Shown here: positions 8,881 through 18,000 of the stretch, piece after piece
How positions within the stretch are numbered: position 1 is the first letter of the stretch
Layout: every line of letters starts with the position of its first letter
Assembly: GCA_019359035.1 (NCBI GenBank)
Contig: JAHHIC010000104.1
Location: 1-41,084 of the forward strand
Direction: 5' to 3'
From: Scytonematopsis contorta HA4267-MV1
GTDB lineage: Bacteria > Cyanobacteriota > Cyanobacteriia > Cyanobacteriales > Nostocaceae
Length of the DNA: 41,084 nt
Notes under the pieces: model-generated
Told to the model about the DNA's origin: nothing
The model's database searches: none
Seen by the model: the letters and a program-made list of their open reading frames with translations, nothing else
Position numbers and translations under genes: made by a program

Positions 8881-9639
8881 TTAAATATTGTTTAATGCGG
8901 TGATGATAGCTGAAATATCCTTACTTTCTGCTTGTTTAATGGTGTTAACAGCTTTACTGAGCACAATACCGGGAGGTTCTATAAGGATACGACCGAGTAA
9001 AGCGACCTTGCTATCAAGTAAAGTAATAATTGCTTGCTGTTGATTAGAAGATTCGTAAGCGAGAATAGAAGCTGTGTTCCAAGCTTCCTCACGAGCTTTA
9101 CGTAAGCTGAAATTCATAAGTATTTCGTCTGTTCTGCCACCAACAGTGTCCAAAATGTTAAACATCGGTGAAAAGTTGCTAATTACCTGTTGTACGGAAT
9201 TTAATAAATCTCCGAAAATTATGTTAGTTCGGTAAAAATCGTCTTTAAGGTTTTCTAGTTTATCATCTGGACAAATTTGTGCTGCTACAATACCCAAATC
9301 TAAATTTATATGAGCATTTGCTCCCAGTAATAAATGCTGCACAATAAGTAAATCTTGTTTTGATGCAGCTGCAAAAGATATTTTCCAGCTTTTTGTAATA
9401 TTACTTTCACCCAATTTGTATGTATCAAAAGCAGCAAAATAACGGTTGGCAAATTGAGTAATATATTGTTTCATCAGTGAAGCATTATCGAAGAAGCTAT
9501 TTTCGATACCTGCAATTAATTTTAAAGTCACCTGACGGTATAGTGCTGCAAATAAGCCTATTGGGCTGTTTTGGTTTTGGCTTTCTCTAATTATTATGTC
9601 TAAGTGCTGGATGACTTCATCAGTATTATTGGCTAGCAT
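8881..9639 (-). CDS. DUF5995-like protein
   Basis: A 252-residue, mostly helical soluble protein. The LLLGANAHINLDLG segment (His110) and the overall helical pattern resemble the DUF5995 family, whose function is unknown. The N-terminal part (IGLFAALYRQVTLKL) also fits. No signal peptide or membrane segment is visible. The stop codon lies just after the palindrome arm that ends the 15-bp tandem array. The upstream gap (9640-9906) separates it from a divergent plus-strand gene, so it is probably transcribed alone. Confidence 0.6.
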   Translation of the reverse strand: MLANNTDEVIQHLDIIIRESQNQNSPIGLFAALYRQVTLKLIAGIENSFFDNASLMKQYITQFANRYFAAFDTYKLGESNITKSWKISFAAASKQDLLIVQHLLLGANAHINLDLGIVAAQICPDDKLENLKDDFYRTNIIFGDLLNSVQQVISNFSPMFNILDTVGGRTDEILMNFSLRKAREEAWNTASILAYESSNQQQAIITLLDSKVALLGRILIEPPGIVLSKAVNTIKQAESKDISAIITALNNI

Positions 9640-9906
9640 TTATACCCTGTAATAAATTGTTCGTTACAGTTGTATAAGATAAATGCTGAGTTCGCAATAG
9701 ACTTCTCTTTTTATTATGAAAATTATAATTACTTAACATTTTGTATACGCAGAATCGTGAAATATGATGTTATTAACTGTAAGCTAAGTTTGGATGTTCA
9801 GAGAATTCACTCTTGGTTTTCCTGAATATTTGGGCTTTGAGTGTATTGGCTTAAAGCTAGTTCTGGGTTTTATGACGAAGTAAATTTTACTGTTAAAAAT
9901 ATATCT

Positions 9907-10233
9907 ATGAAATTAATTCAAAAATTAGCAGTTGCAACTGCTGGTTTTGTCATGCTTACAAGTGTAAATGCATCACCTGTGGCTGCTTTTAGCTGGTCAA
10001 AAATCACAGAAGATAATTTTGCAAATAATGGAACGACGATTGTGGCTCAAACAGTATCGGTTACTGTAAGCGAAACTAGTTCACAAGAACAACAAAAATA
10101 TGAGCAAACACAATCAGAATTCTGGACTCAATCTTTGATTTGGTTTGCTGGTGCTGTATTTTTTCTGGCTGGGATTCCGACTTTAGCATTACTCTTTTTG
10201 AGTAAGGATGAGAGTAAAAAATCTAAATGCTAA
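9907..10233 (+). CDS. small exported membrane-anchored protein
   Basis: A 108-residue protein. The frame is open from 9841, but the ATG at 9907 gives a normal signal peptide (KLIQKLAVATAGFVMLTSVNAS...A, cleavage probably after the VAA near residue 27), so I use that start. A short Ser/Thr/Gln-rich segment follows, then one transmembrane helix (about 80-100, LIWFAGAVFFLAGIPTLALL) and a Lys-rich cytoplasmic tail ending KKSKC. This suggests a small inner-membrane or thylakoid protein with an external N-terminal part. I do not recognise the family. A palindromic repeat follows 17 bp after the stop. Confidence 0.65.
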   Translation: MKLIQKLAVATAGFVMLTSVNASPVAAFSWSKITEDNFANNGTTIVAQTVSVTVSETSSQEQQKYEQTQSEFWTQSLIWFAGAVFFLAGIPTLALLFLSKDESKKSKC

Positions 10234-10250
10234 TCTATTTTTTTATATTA

Positions 10251-10280
10251 TGTAGAGACGTTACATGTAACGTCTCTACA
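10251..10280. repeat. GTAGAGAC palindromic repeat
   Basis: A perfect 30-bp palindrome: TGTAGAGAC arm, GTTACATGTAAC core, GTCTCTACA arm. It lies between the convergent small membrane protein (+) and ABC permease (-) genes and is a likely bidirectional transcription stop. Confidence 0.85.
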
Positions 10281-10340
10281 TCTTAGTTTATGTACGTATC
10301 GATTTTTTACATACTCTTCAACGTGCGTGTCAATTTTTAC

Positions 10341-11456
10341 TTACCTTCGCATACTGCGTGGGTCAAGAGCATCTCGTAATCCATCTCCTAATAGGTTGAA
10401 AGCTAGAACGCTAGTAACAATCATGATTGCTGGAGGCCAGATAAGCCAGGGTTGCAGTACTAAAATTGAAGCGTTAGTTGCTAGCGATAGCATATTACCC
10501 CAAGATGCATCAGGTGGTTGAATTCCTAAACCAATAAGACTCAACACTGATTCTGCACTAATAAAGCTGGGGACTGTGAGGGTGACTGATATTATTATAT
10601 ATGTCGCAGTTTGGGGTAAAACGTGACGCATAATGATATAAAAAGGTGAAGCCCCCATAGCTCGTGCGGCTTGGACAAATTCTCGCTCTTTAATTGATAG
10701 TACCTGTCCGCGAATTACTCGCGCTAAACCTGCCCAGGTAATGAAGGAAGTTATTAAAACAAATAACATAAAAGTTTGAGTACTGGACAACCCTGGGGGT
10801 AATACTGCTCCTAAACTCACTAAAAGATAAATACTAGGGAAGGTCATTAAGACTTCTGCAAAACGCATGATAACCGCATCAATCCAACCACCAAAATAAC
10901 CAGAAATACCTCCTGCGATTATACCTAGAGGGAAGGAAACTGCTACCCCTACTAGACCAATAAATAAACTGATACGACCACCAAATAACAGACGGCTAAA
11001 TTGGTCTCGTCCTTGGTCATCTGTACCTAATAGATTGAATCTTGTACCCCCATCAGCACCAAATAAATGTAAATTTACGGGAATACCAGGAAATATATCT
11101 ACTTCCTTCCAACTCGGTGGGAGGGGTAGGGTGATTTTAAATAGGTCATATTTTTCCCCGAATACAAACAGACGCAATCTTGCTGGTTTGGCAAAGTCTA
11201 CCAATAATTTGCGGTCACCTGTTTCTAGATTTGTCTCACCTTGTGTGGTGGGATAAATATGGGGACCGATAAATTGTCCTGCTTTTGTCTGCCAGTAAAT
11301 ACTGGTGGGTGGAAGCAGTGAACCATTAGTTTGTTGGCTAAAAGGGTCATAAGGAGCGACAAAATCAGCTGCAATAACAGCTAAATAAAAGACTATCAGT
11401 ACAATAGCCCCAAATTTAGCCAGAGAATTTTTCTTTAATCGTTGCCACCAGTTCAT
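10341..11456 (-). CDS. ABC transporter permease, DppC/OppC type
   Basis: Inner-membrane permease of a peptide/nickel/opine-type ABC importer, 371 residues. An N-terminal transmembrane helix (about 15-32, FGAIVLIVFYLAVIAADFVAP) precedes an extracytoplasmic insert of roughly 100 residues. Five further hydrophobic helices form the BPD_transp_1 domain (about 165-365). The EAA coupling loop that docks to the ATPase is clear: EFVQAARAMGASPFYIIMRHVLPQ. The tail GDGLRDALDPRSMR is typical of DppC/OppC. No companion permease, ATPase or binding protein is in the window, so the substrate is unknown. Same strand as the HD-domain gene upstream; the junction is filled with heptamer repeats. Confidence 0.92.
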   Translation of the reverse strand: MNWWQRLKKNSLAKFGAIVLIVFYLAVIAADFVAPYDPFSQQTNGSLLPPTSIYWQTKAGQFIGPHIYPTTQGETNLETGDRKLLVDFAKPARLRLFVFGEKYDLFKITLPLPPSWKEVDIFPGIPVNLHLFGADGGTRFNLLGTDDQGRDQFSRLLFGGRISLFIGLVGVAVSFPLGIIAGGISGYFGGWIDAVIMRFAEVLMTFPSIYLLVSLGAVLPPGLSSTQTFMLFVLITSFITWAGLARVIRGQVLSIKEREFVQAARAMGASPFYIIMRHVLPQTATYIIISVTLTVPSFISAESVLSLIGLGIQPPDASWGNMLSLATNASILVLQPWLIWPPAIMIVTSVLAFNLLGDGLRDALDPRSMRR

Positions 11457-11459
11457 AAA

Positions 11460-11533
11460 AGTAGGGAGTGGGGAATGGGGAGTGGGGAGTGGGGAATGGG
11501 GAATGGGGAATGGGGAATGGGAAATGGGGAATG
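11460..11533. repeat. G-rich heptamer array before ABC permease
   Basis: About ten GGGGAGT/GGGGAAT units ending 4 bp from the permease start codon (11456). The runs of four G on the plus strand could form G-quadruplexes; the matching RNA strand is C-rich. Confidence 0.85.
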
Positions 11534-11561
11534 GTAGAGACGCGATTAATCGCGTCTCTAC
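11534..11561. repeat. GTAGAGAC palindromic repeat
   Basis: A perfect 28-bp palindrome: GTAGAGAC arm, GCGATTAATCGC core, GTCTCTAC arm. The same 28 bp recur inside the RND pump gene at 16577-16604. Confidence 0.9.
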
Positions 11562-11658
11562 TGAGCTGGAAGTTGGGAATTAGAAATTATGAATTATATA
11601 TTATTTGTTAACGAGTAGGTTATCATCTAACATCCAAAATACAATTCTTAACTTTTAA

Positions 11659-11734
11659 TTCCCCACTCCCCACTCCCCACTCCTCAATTGCGAATTGCGA
11701 ATTGCGAATTGCGAATTGTTTTCCCCACTCCCCA
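11659..11734. repeat. C-rich and AATTGCG heptamer arrays
   Basis: A TTCCCCACTCCCCACTCC-type array (11659-11683) is the complementary counterpart of the G-rich array at 11460. It is followed by about four AATTGCG units (to 11717) and another CCCCACT pair. It lies 3' of the HD-domain gene. Confidence 0.85.
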
Positions 11735-11737
11735 ATT

Positions 11738-12637
11738 TTAAGTTTTGATTCTAAACTCTTCGCTTCTCGCTCCCAGTTCTTCAAAATACCGTTGTTCTTC
11801 TTGCTGTTTTTCGTGTTCGACCACAAAAACGTTTGAATAAAGATTGGCAATTATTTGTTTACCTTGCTGGGTCAGCGATAGATAGCGCAATCCATCTTGA
11901 ATATAAGGATAAACGCCATTCCAGTAGAACTTAGCGTAGTTTTTGCGTAAGTCAGCAGGGTTTTTGTACCCTAACACCCGATTCATTCCTGTTTCTTCAA
12001 ATTCATAGTACAAAGATGTGATTTTCTTTAAATAACGTGGGTCGCTTAATTGTCCAATCAAATCCGCAGCACGTACTAAACCTGCAAAACTCTCTGTACC
12101 TTGATTGTCTCCTGCTGCAGGCACAGGAAACCGGGTTAGTTCTATATTTCTTTTAATAACTTCAGCGTCTATGAGTTTGTGACCACCAAAACGCTCATCA
12201 ATAAATAATTTTGCTCTATCAACATGATATGGTGTCAAACTCGCATCACTGGCACCAGGAGGAAGAGAAATCATGGTGCCATCTTTACCTGTAGAGTAAA
12301 GTTCTTCGTTTTCGCGGTCTCGACGACAGACTCCTTTTACGTAACCTATATCGTGACACACTAATGATATGATAAAGTGCAACCAGTCATCACTGGAAAC
12401 ACCTCCCTCACGGATATGCTTACCGCGTAAAATTTCTTGCCCTACTAGGGCAACAAGGACAGTGTGTTCGACATTATGATACAAGGCATCGCTATTGGCA
12501 ATATTTTCCAAAGCCATGTTACCCGCCCAGGCTATAATATCCTGGTAATCCAATTTTAGACATCCGTATGTACGTCGGTATCCTTCTCTAATTTGGTTTA
12601 CAAAAGCATCAATTAAAATTTCGGTCGCGTTGAACAT
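11738..12637 (-). CDS. HD-domain metal-dependent phosphohydrolase
   Basis: A 299-residue HD-superfamily protein. Metal-ligand motifs are visible: YHNVEH (His54, His58), CHDIGYVKG (His95-Asp96) and a later YHVDRAKLF segment. The pattern resembles predicted phosphohydrolases related to cyclic-nucleotide phosphodiesterases, but the substrate cannot be deduced. No transmembrane or regulatory domain is fused. The C-terminal dozen residues (LGARSEEFRIKT) run into repeat-rich DNA and may not be part of the fold. It reads toward the ABC permease gene, separated by about 280 bp of repeats, so cotranscription is possible but not shown. Confidence 0.82.
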   Translation of the reverse strand: MFNATEILIDAFVNQIREGYRRTYGCLKLDYQDIIAWAGNMALENIANSDALYHNVEHTVLVALVGQEILRGKHIREGGVSSDDWLHFIISLVCHDIGYVKGVCRRDRENEELYSTGKDGTMISLPPGASDASLTPYHVDRAKLFIDERFGGHKLIDAEVIKRNIELTRFPVPAAGDNQGTESFAGLVRAADLIGQLSDPRYLKKITSLYYEFEETGMNRVLGYKNPADLRKNYAKFYWNGVYPYIQDGLRYLSLTQQGKQIIANLYSNVFVVEHEKQQEEQRYFEELGARSEEFRIKT

Positions 12638-13142
12638 AATCTTTTACTTGGTCGTATATTGGATAAGAATTATTTATCGGTTTATGTGAAAATGGCATTC
12701 CATATAGGTTTCTCTTAAGTTATTGAGACGCTGAGCCTTCGCACAAGTGTATTCCTTCTCTAGATAAAAAGACTACACAGATGCGAAAATTAGTTGTCAC
12801 AGCACTTCAGAAACCATATAAATGCCTCTACCACAGGATAGGCGATGCTTTCTGTTGACGCAAAGTTTTCTAGGAAAAATATTACTCTAAAGCTTATGGG
12901 ACAAGATTTTCCTCAGATTTTCTAAGACTTTCCTCAAGTCCCACCACCAACGCAGGGTATGTTTCAATTAACCTAAATCATTAATGAAATATAAAAGTTA
13001 GGTGGTTAAGTGCTAGCTAGAGAGATTTATAGGCATAGGGTTTAAGGTAATCAGGTAAAGATATTGTTATCTATAAGTATTTCATATAATTATCATTCAG
13101 CGGTGATCCGAACAGCTTTAGCCGTGTGATGCAAATATTTTT

Positions 13143-13215
13143 GGGGAGTGGGGAATTGGGAGTAGGGAGTCGGGGGTGGGGAATTGGGAACTAAGAATTG
13201 CGAATTGCGAATTGC
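13143..13215. repeat. heptamer array upstream of efflux operon
   Basis: GGGGAGT/GGGGAAT-like units degrade into three GAATTGC units. It belongs to the same family as the arrays at 709, 11460 and 11659. Confidence 0.75.
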
Positions 13216-13284
13216 TCCCAACTCATTACTTTTGTCATGGGTGATTCCACCGGATGGATGCGGACAAAAATGGTGTAATAAGGC

Positions 13285-13306
13285 ATAGTTAATATAAAGT
13301 AACTAT
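13285..13306. promoter_or_regulatory. 22-bp dyad, candidate operator
   Basis: Perfect 7-bp arms ATAGTTA / TAACTAT separated by 8 bp. The dyad ends 3 bp before a TATAAT box and about 70 bp before the efflux operon. Its position would suit a repressor of the operon; no regulator gene is adjacent. Confidence 0.5.
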
Positions 13307-13309
13307 TTT

Positions 13310-13315
13310 TATAAT
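13310..13315 (+). promoter_or_regulatory. candidate -10 box of efflux operon
   Basis: A consensus TATAAT, with the dyad lying over the spacer and -35 position. No good -35 hexamer is visible, which would suit a regulated promoter. Confidence 0.4.
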
Positions 13316-13364
13316 CTCTTAAGAAAACTTAAGGAAAGCGGGTAGTGGTGCTAAAAGTGAAAAC

Positions 13365-13370
13365 GGAGGT
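13365..13370 (+). promoter_or_regulatory. Shine-Dalgarno deciding the MFP start
   Basis: GGAGGT directly touches the ATG at 13371 (no spacing) but is 6 bases from the ATG at 13377. The second ATG is therefore the likely start. Confidence 0.7.
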
Positions 13371-13376
13371 ATGACC

Positions 13377-14903
13377 ATGAGCGACAACAGCTTTACTGAA
13401 GTTCAGGCAGAAGAAACACCGATGACGCTGGTGGAAAAACCTCTTTGGGAAGAAGAAGAAGAAAAACTCGTAGTTAACCGTCGTCCTTGGTTAATGCCTT
13501 TGTTGCTGGGTACTATTATAGGAGTCGGGGTTGCTGTTGGGGGAATGCGTGTCATTAGCAATCGTCCTGCTACTCAAGATAAAGCAGTCGCTAATCAAAC
13601 AGCAACCCCAGGGAAAAATACGGCAATCGCAATGACTGTCACCACGGCTAACGCTGAAACAACTCGTATTTCCCGCACTTTAAACGCTACCGGTTCTATC
13701 GCTGCTCGTGAGTTAACTCCTGTTTTACCTCAGGCTAATGGGCTACAAATAAAACAAGTGCTTGTTAAAGAAGGCGATATAGTCAAAGAAGGACAAGTTT
13801 TAGCGGTATTAGATGACTCAGTAATACAAACCCAAATTTTACAAGCAAAGGCGGATGTAGAATCAAGACAAGCGGATGTCGCTTCTCGTGAAGCTGAGTT
13901 AGCATCCCGAAGAGCTGCGGTGGAATCATCTAAGGCTTCGGTTGCATCTAGTCAAGCAATTGTACAGCAACGTCAAGCTGATTTGGCACAAGCAAAAGCG
14001 AGACTGACGGAAGCACAAAGGAATTTTGAACGCATCAGGCAATTAACAGAGCAGGGTGCAGAAAGTAAACAACGTTTAGATACTGCGACAACAAATTTAG
14101 CGACAGCGAGTGAAGCTGTACGTTTAGCAGAAGCGAATATTCGTAGTGCTCAAGCCAATGTCAGCAGTGCTCAAGCAACAATAGGTAGAGACGAAGCGAC
14201 TGTCAGAAGTGCTACAGCACAAGTTAATAGTGCCCAAGCTAATGTTCGTAGCAATAGCGCTAGAGTTCAACAGCTGCGAACCCAATTGGGACAAACTGCT
14301 GTACGTGCCCCAGTCTCAGGGATAGTAGCAGAAAAATTAGTCAGAGTCGGTGATATTACAGGAGTACCTCCCCAAACTCAGGTAGGGACGGTTGTGGGAG
14401 GTACGCAAAAATTATTTTCGATTATACGAGATGGTGGATTGGAATTACAGGCACTGATTCCCGAAACGCAGCTACCACAGATAAAGGTGGGAGCGAACGT
14501 GCAAGTAACTTCTGATGCGGATAATCGTATACGTTTAGAAGGCCGAATTAGAGAAATTGAACCTGTTGTTAATGATAGAAGACGGGAAGCAACAGTGAAA
14601 ATTGATTTACCTGCAACAGGATTATTAAAACCAGGTATGTTTGCTCGTGCATTGATTAACACAAACTCAGCGATTGGGGTAGCGGTTCAACAAAAAGCTG
14701 TATTACCTCAACCAGATGGTAGTTCATTAGTGTATGTTTTAAACCCTGATAACACAGTTAGAGCTACAAAAGTCGAAGTAGGAGAAATTCTTAAAGGTGG
14801 CAAAGTCGAGATAAAAAGCGGTTTACAACCAGGAGCACGTGTCATCATCGACGGAGCAGGATATCTCAAAGATGGGGATAGGGTAAGGGTTGCTAATGGG
14901 TAA
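13377..14903 (+). CDS. RND efflux membrane fusion protein (HlyD/AcrA type)
   Basis: Periplasmic adaptor linking an inner-membrane RND pump to an outer-membrane channel; 508 residues from the start chosen on the ribosome-binding site. A cytoplasmic acidic head (about 1-35) and one transmembrane anchor (about 39-58, [19 protein letters not shown]) replace the lipoprotein signal of AcrA. Then come a lipoyl half ([18 protein letters not shown]), an unusually long Ala/Gln/Ser-rich coiled coil (about 155-300), the second lipoyl half ([18 protein letters not shown]) and beta-barrel/proximal domains. The last codons (AAT GGG TAA) belong to a heptamer repeat, so the stop codon itself is repeat-derived. 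The RND pump gene follows. Confidence 0.92.
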   Translation: MSDNSFTEVQAEETPMTLVEKPLWEEEEEKLVVNRRPWLMPLLLGTIIGVGVAVGGMRVISNRPATQDKAVANQTATPGKNTAIAMTVTTANAETTRISRTLNATGSIAARELTPVLPQANGLQIKQVLVKEGDIVKEGQVLAVLDDSVIQTQILQAKADVESRQADVASREAELASRRAAVESSKASVASSQAIVQQRQADLAQAKARLTEAQRNFERIRQLTEQGAESKQRLDTATTNLATASEAVRLAEANIRSAQANVSSAQATIGRDEATVRSATAQVNSAQANVRSNSARVQQLRTQLGQTAVRAPVSGIVAEKLVRVGDITGVPPQTQVGTVVGGTQKLFSIIRDGGLELQALIPETQLPQIKVGANVQVTSDADNRIRLEGRIREIEPVVNDRRREATVKIDLPATGLLKPGMFARALINTNSAIGVAVQQKAVLPQPDGSSLVYVLNPDNTVRATKVEVGEILKGGKVEIKSGLQPGARVIIDGAGYLKDGDRVRVANG

Positions 14904-15081
14904 TGGGTAATAGGTAATGGGTAATGGGTAATAGGTAATAGGTAATAGGTAATAGAAAAAACGATTACCAATTCCCAATCCCCAATTCCCAATCCCCAAT
15001 TACCAATTACCAATCCCCAATTACCAATCCCCAATTACCAATTACCAATTACCAATTACCAATTACCAATTACCAATTACC
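14896..15081. repeat. paired heptamer arrays between MFP and RND genes
   Basis: The first arm (about 14896-14954) has TAATGGG/TAATAGG units. After the short spacer AAAAAACG, the second arm (about 14964-15081) has AATTACC/AATCCCC/AATTCCC units. The arms are imperfect reverse complements. The array includes the MFP stop codon and ends 1 base before the RND ATG. The architecture is the same as at 2727-2919. Confidence 0.9.
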
Positions 15082-15082
15082 A

Positions 15083-18000
15083 ATGTCATTCAACCTTTCT
15101 ACTTGGTCGATAAAAAAACCTGTTCCGACAATTGTTTTATATTTAATTTTGACTTTTGTGGGTTGGTTTTCTTTCCTGAATTTAGGGATTGATACTAACC
15201 CTAATATTGATGTTTCTGCTGTGCAAGTAAGTGTGACCCAACCAGGAGCTGGTCCGACAGAATTGGAGACTCAAGTTACCAGAAGAATTGAGGATGCTGT
15301 TGCTGGGTTGGGTAATATTGATGAAATTCGTTCTATTGTTACTGATGGTAATTCCACTACTACTATTAATTTTCTGCTAGGGACGAATGCTGACCGTGCT
15401 ACTAATGATGTCAGAAATGCAATAGCCCAAATTCGTCAACAACTTCCCCAAGATATTAATGAACCGATTGTTCAACGGTTAGAATTTTCTGGTGCGGCTA
15501 TAATGACTTATGCTGTTAAGTCTGACAAGCGTTCGGTGGAAGAATTAAGTAATCTTGTTGACTTGAGTATTAGTCGTGAGTTGTTGTCAGTAAAAGGTGT
15601 TGCTCAAATTCGTCGTGTTGGTGGGGTTGACCGAGAAATTAGAATTAATCTTAGTCCTGAGCGTTTACAGTCTTTAGGTATTACTGCGACTCAGGTAAAT
15701 GACCAAATTCGCTCTTTTAATATTAATTTACCTGGTGGACGGGTCGAGGTTGGTGGTAGCGAACAGAGTATTCGGACTTTGGGTAGTGCTGAAAGTGTGG
15801 GACAGTTGAAAAATTATGAAATTGTCCTTCCTGGTGGTGGTTCTGTTCCTTTGTCTACTTTGGGTACTATTGAGGATAGTTTCCGTGATGTTAGGCAAAC
15901 TGCTCGTTTAAATAACCAACCTGTTGTTGCTTTTGAGGTTTTGCGAAGTACGGGTAGCGTTATGGTAACGGTGGAAGAAGGTGTGAAAAAAGCGGTTACG
16001 AAGCTGGAAAAAAGCCTTCCTTCTGATGTCAAATTGGAATTAATTTTTACCCGTGCTACTTTTGTTCGTGATTCTTACCAAAGTACTATTGATGAGTTAG
16101 TACAGGCTGGTGTTTTAGCCGTGGTAGTTATCATGGTGTTTTTACGAGACTGGAGAGCTACATTAATTACTGCGCTTGCTTTGCCGTTATCTATGCTTCC
16201 CACTTTTGCTGTACAACAAGCGTTAGGTTATACGTTAAATAATATGACCTTGTTGGGGTTAGCATTAGGTGTGGGGAATTTGGTTGATGATGCCGTTGTG
16301 GAAATCGAAAACATGGAACGGCACATGGCAATGGGCAAAAACCAAATTCAAGCTGCTATTGATTCTTCGTCTGAAGTTGGTTTGGCTGCACTCGCTTCTG
16401 GTGCTACGGTTATTGCTGTGTTTTTACCGGTTGCCTTTATGGGTGGTATTCCCGGACAATTTTTCCAACCTTTTGGTGTTACAGTCGCGGTTTCTACGTT
16501 TTTCTCCACTTCTGTTGCACGGATGATTACCCCAATGATGGGAGCCTATTTGCTGAAACCGAAGAAGAAAAAGACCGTAGAGACGCGATTAATCGCGTCT
16601 CTACCCACCCCTGATTCTCGTCCTAAGCGCTTTCAACCTTATGTGTCATTGTTAAGGTGGTCGTTACGTCATAGATTAACTACTCTGGGAATTGCGATCG
16701 CGTTTTTTGTGGGTAGCGTGATGCTGGTTCCTTTAATTCCCAAAGGTTTTGTTGATAACGCTAATAGTGGTATTTCTGTGGTGTCTGTGGAACTTCCTCC
16801 GGGTTCGACTTTGCAAGATACTAATAAGGTCGTTACTCAACTGACTAATCAAATTCGACAAAATCCTGCGGTTAAAAATATTCTGGCAACAGAACAAATA
16901 AATTCCGCTACTCTAACTGTTCGACTGAAGGAAGAAGAAGAGCTAAGTGTTACTCAAGCTGAGGTCGAAAATCAAATACGTCCGCTATTTACCCAAGTCC
17001 CAGGAGCACGAGTCAGTTTCCAAACTCAAGGGCCAGGTGGTGGTCGTAAGGATTTATCGATTGTCCTCAGAAGCGAAAATCCTGATGCGTTAACAAAAGC
17101 TGCGAATCAACTGGAACAACAAATGCGAACTATCCCTGGTTTGGTGGAAGTTGCTTCTACTGCTAGTTTAGTTAAGCCTGAAGTTTTGGTAATTCCTAAT
17201 GTGCAACGTGCTGCTGATTTGGGGGTAACGGTACAAGCGATTGCTCGGACTGCTTCTCTTGCGACGATTGGTGATAATGACGCAAATTTAGCGAAATTTA
17301 ATCTACCTGACCGTCAAATTCCAATTAGAATACAGGTTGACCCGAAACAACGAGAAGATATTAATACAATTAAAAATCTCCAAGTACCTACCCAAGGTGG
17401 TGGTTTGGTTCCTTTACAAGCTGTTGCAGATATTCGCTTTGGTAGCGGGCCTGCAACTATCAACCGCTTTGACCGTGCTCGTCAAGTTTCTGTGGAAGGG
17501 AATTTACAAGGTATTACTCTGGGACAAGCGGTACAAGCTGTTGAGAAACTACCAGCGCGACAGAATTTACCTGCGGGTGTAACACAACAGCCTTCAGGTA
17601 GTGCGGAAATTATGGAGGAAATTTTCGGTAGATTTGGTTCTGCGCTGGCTTTGGCGGTGATGTTTATCTATGCAATTCTGGTGCTGCTGTATAATAATTT
17701 TCTCCATCCGCTGACAATTATGGTGGCTTTACCTTTCTGTTTGGGTGGGGTGCTTATTGCTTTGTTGATTGCTCAAAAGTCTTTGGGATTGTATGCCTTA
17801 ATTGGTGTGGTTCTTCTGCTGGGTGTTGTGACGAAAAACTCTATTTTGCTGGTGGACTATACTTTGCTTGGTTTGGAGGAAGGTAAGTCCCAACGTCAGG
17901 CTCTTTTGGATGCTGGTGCTTCGCGTTTGCGTCCTATTATTATGACTTCTTTGGCTACTATTGCGGGTACTGTTCCTCTGGCTTTGGGACTTGGTGCTGG

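Larger units (their letters stand above)
12638..13376. other. long intergenic region upstream of the efflux operon
   Basis: About 740 bp between divergent genes. No convincing ORF or RNA gene was seen. It holds a heptamer array (13143-13215), a 22-bp dyad (13285-13306), a TATAAT box (13310-13315), a CTTAAG-AAAA-CTTAAG inverted repeat (around 13317-13332) and the efflux operon ribosome-binding site. Confidence 0.5.

Noticed and set aside
8721-8903. Plus-strand 60-codon frame with GEVTC repeats
   Set aside because: The pentapeptide look comes from the 15-bp DNA repeat; there is no ribosome-binding site and no family match.
12781-12858. Short frame MRKLVVTALQKPYKCLYHR...
   Set aside because: Only 25 codons, with no ribosome-binding site and no family resemblance.
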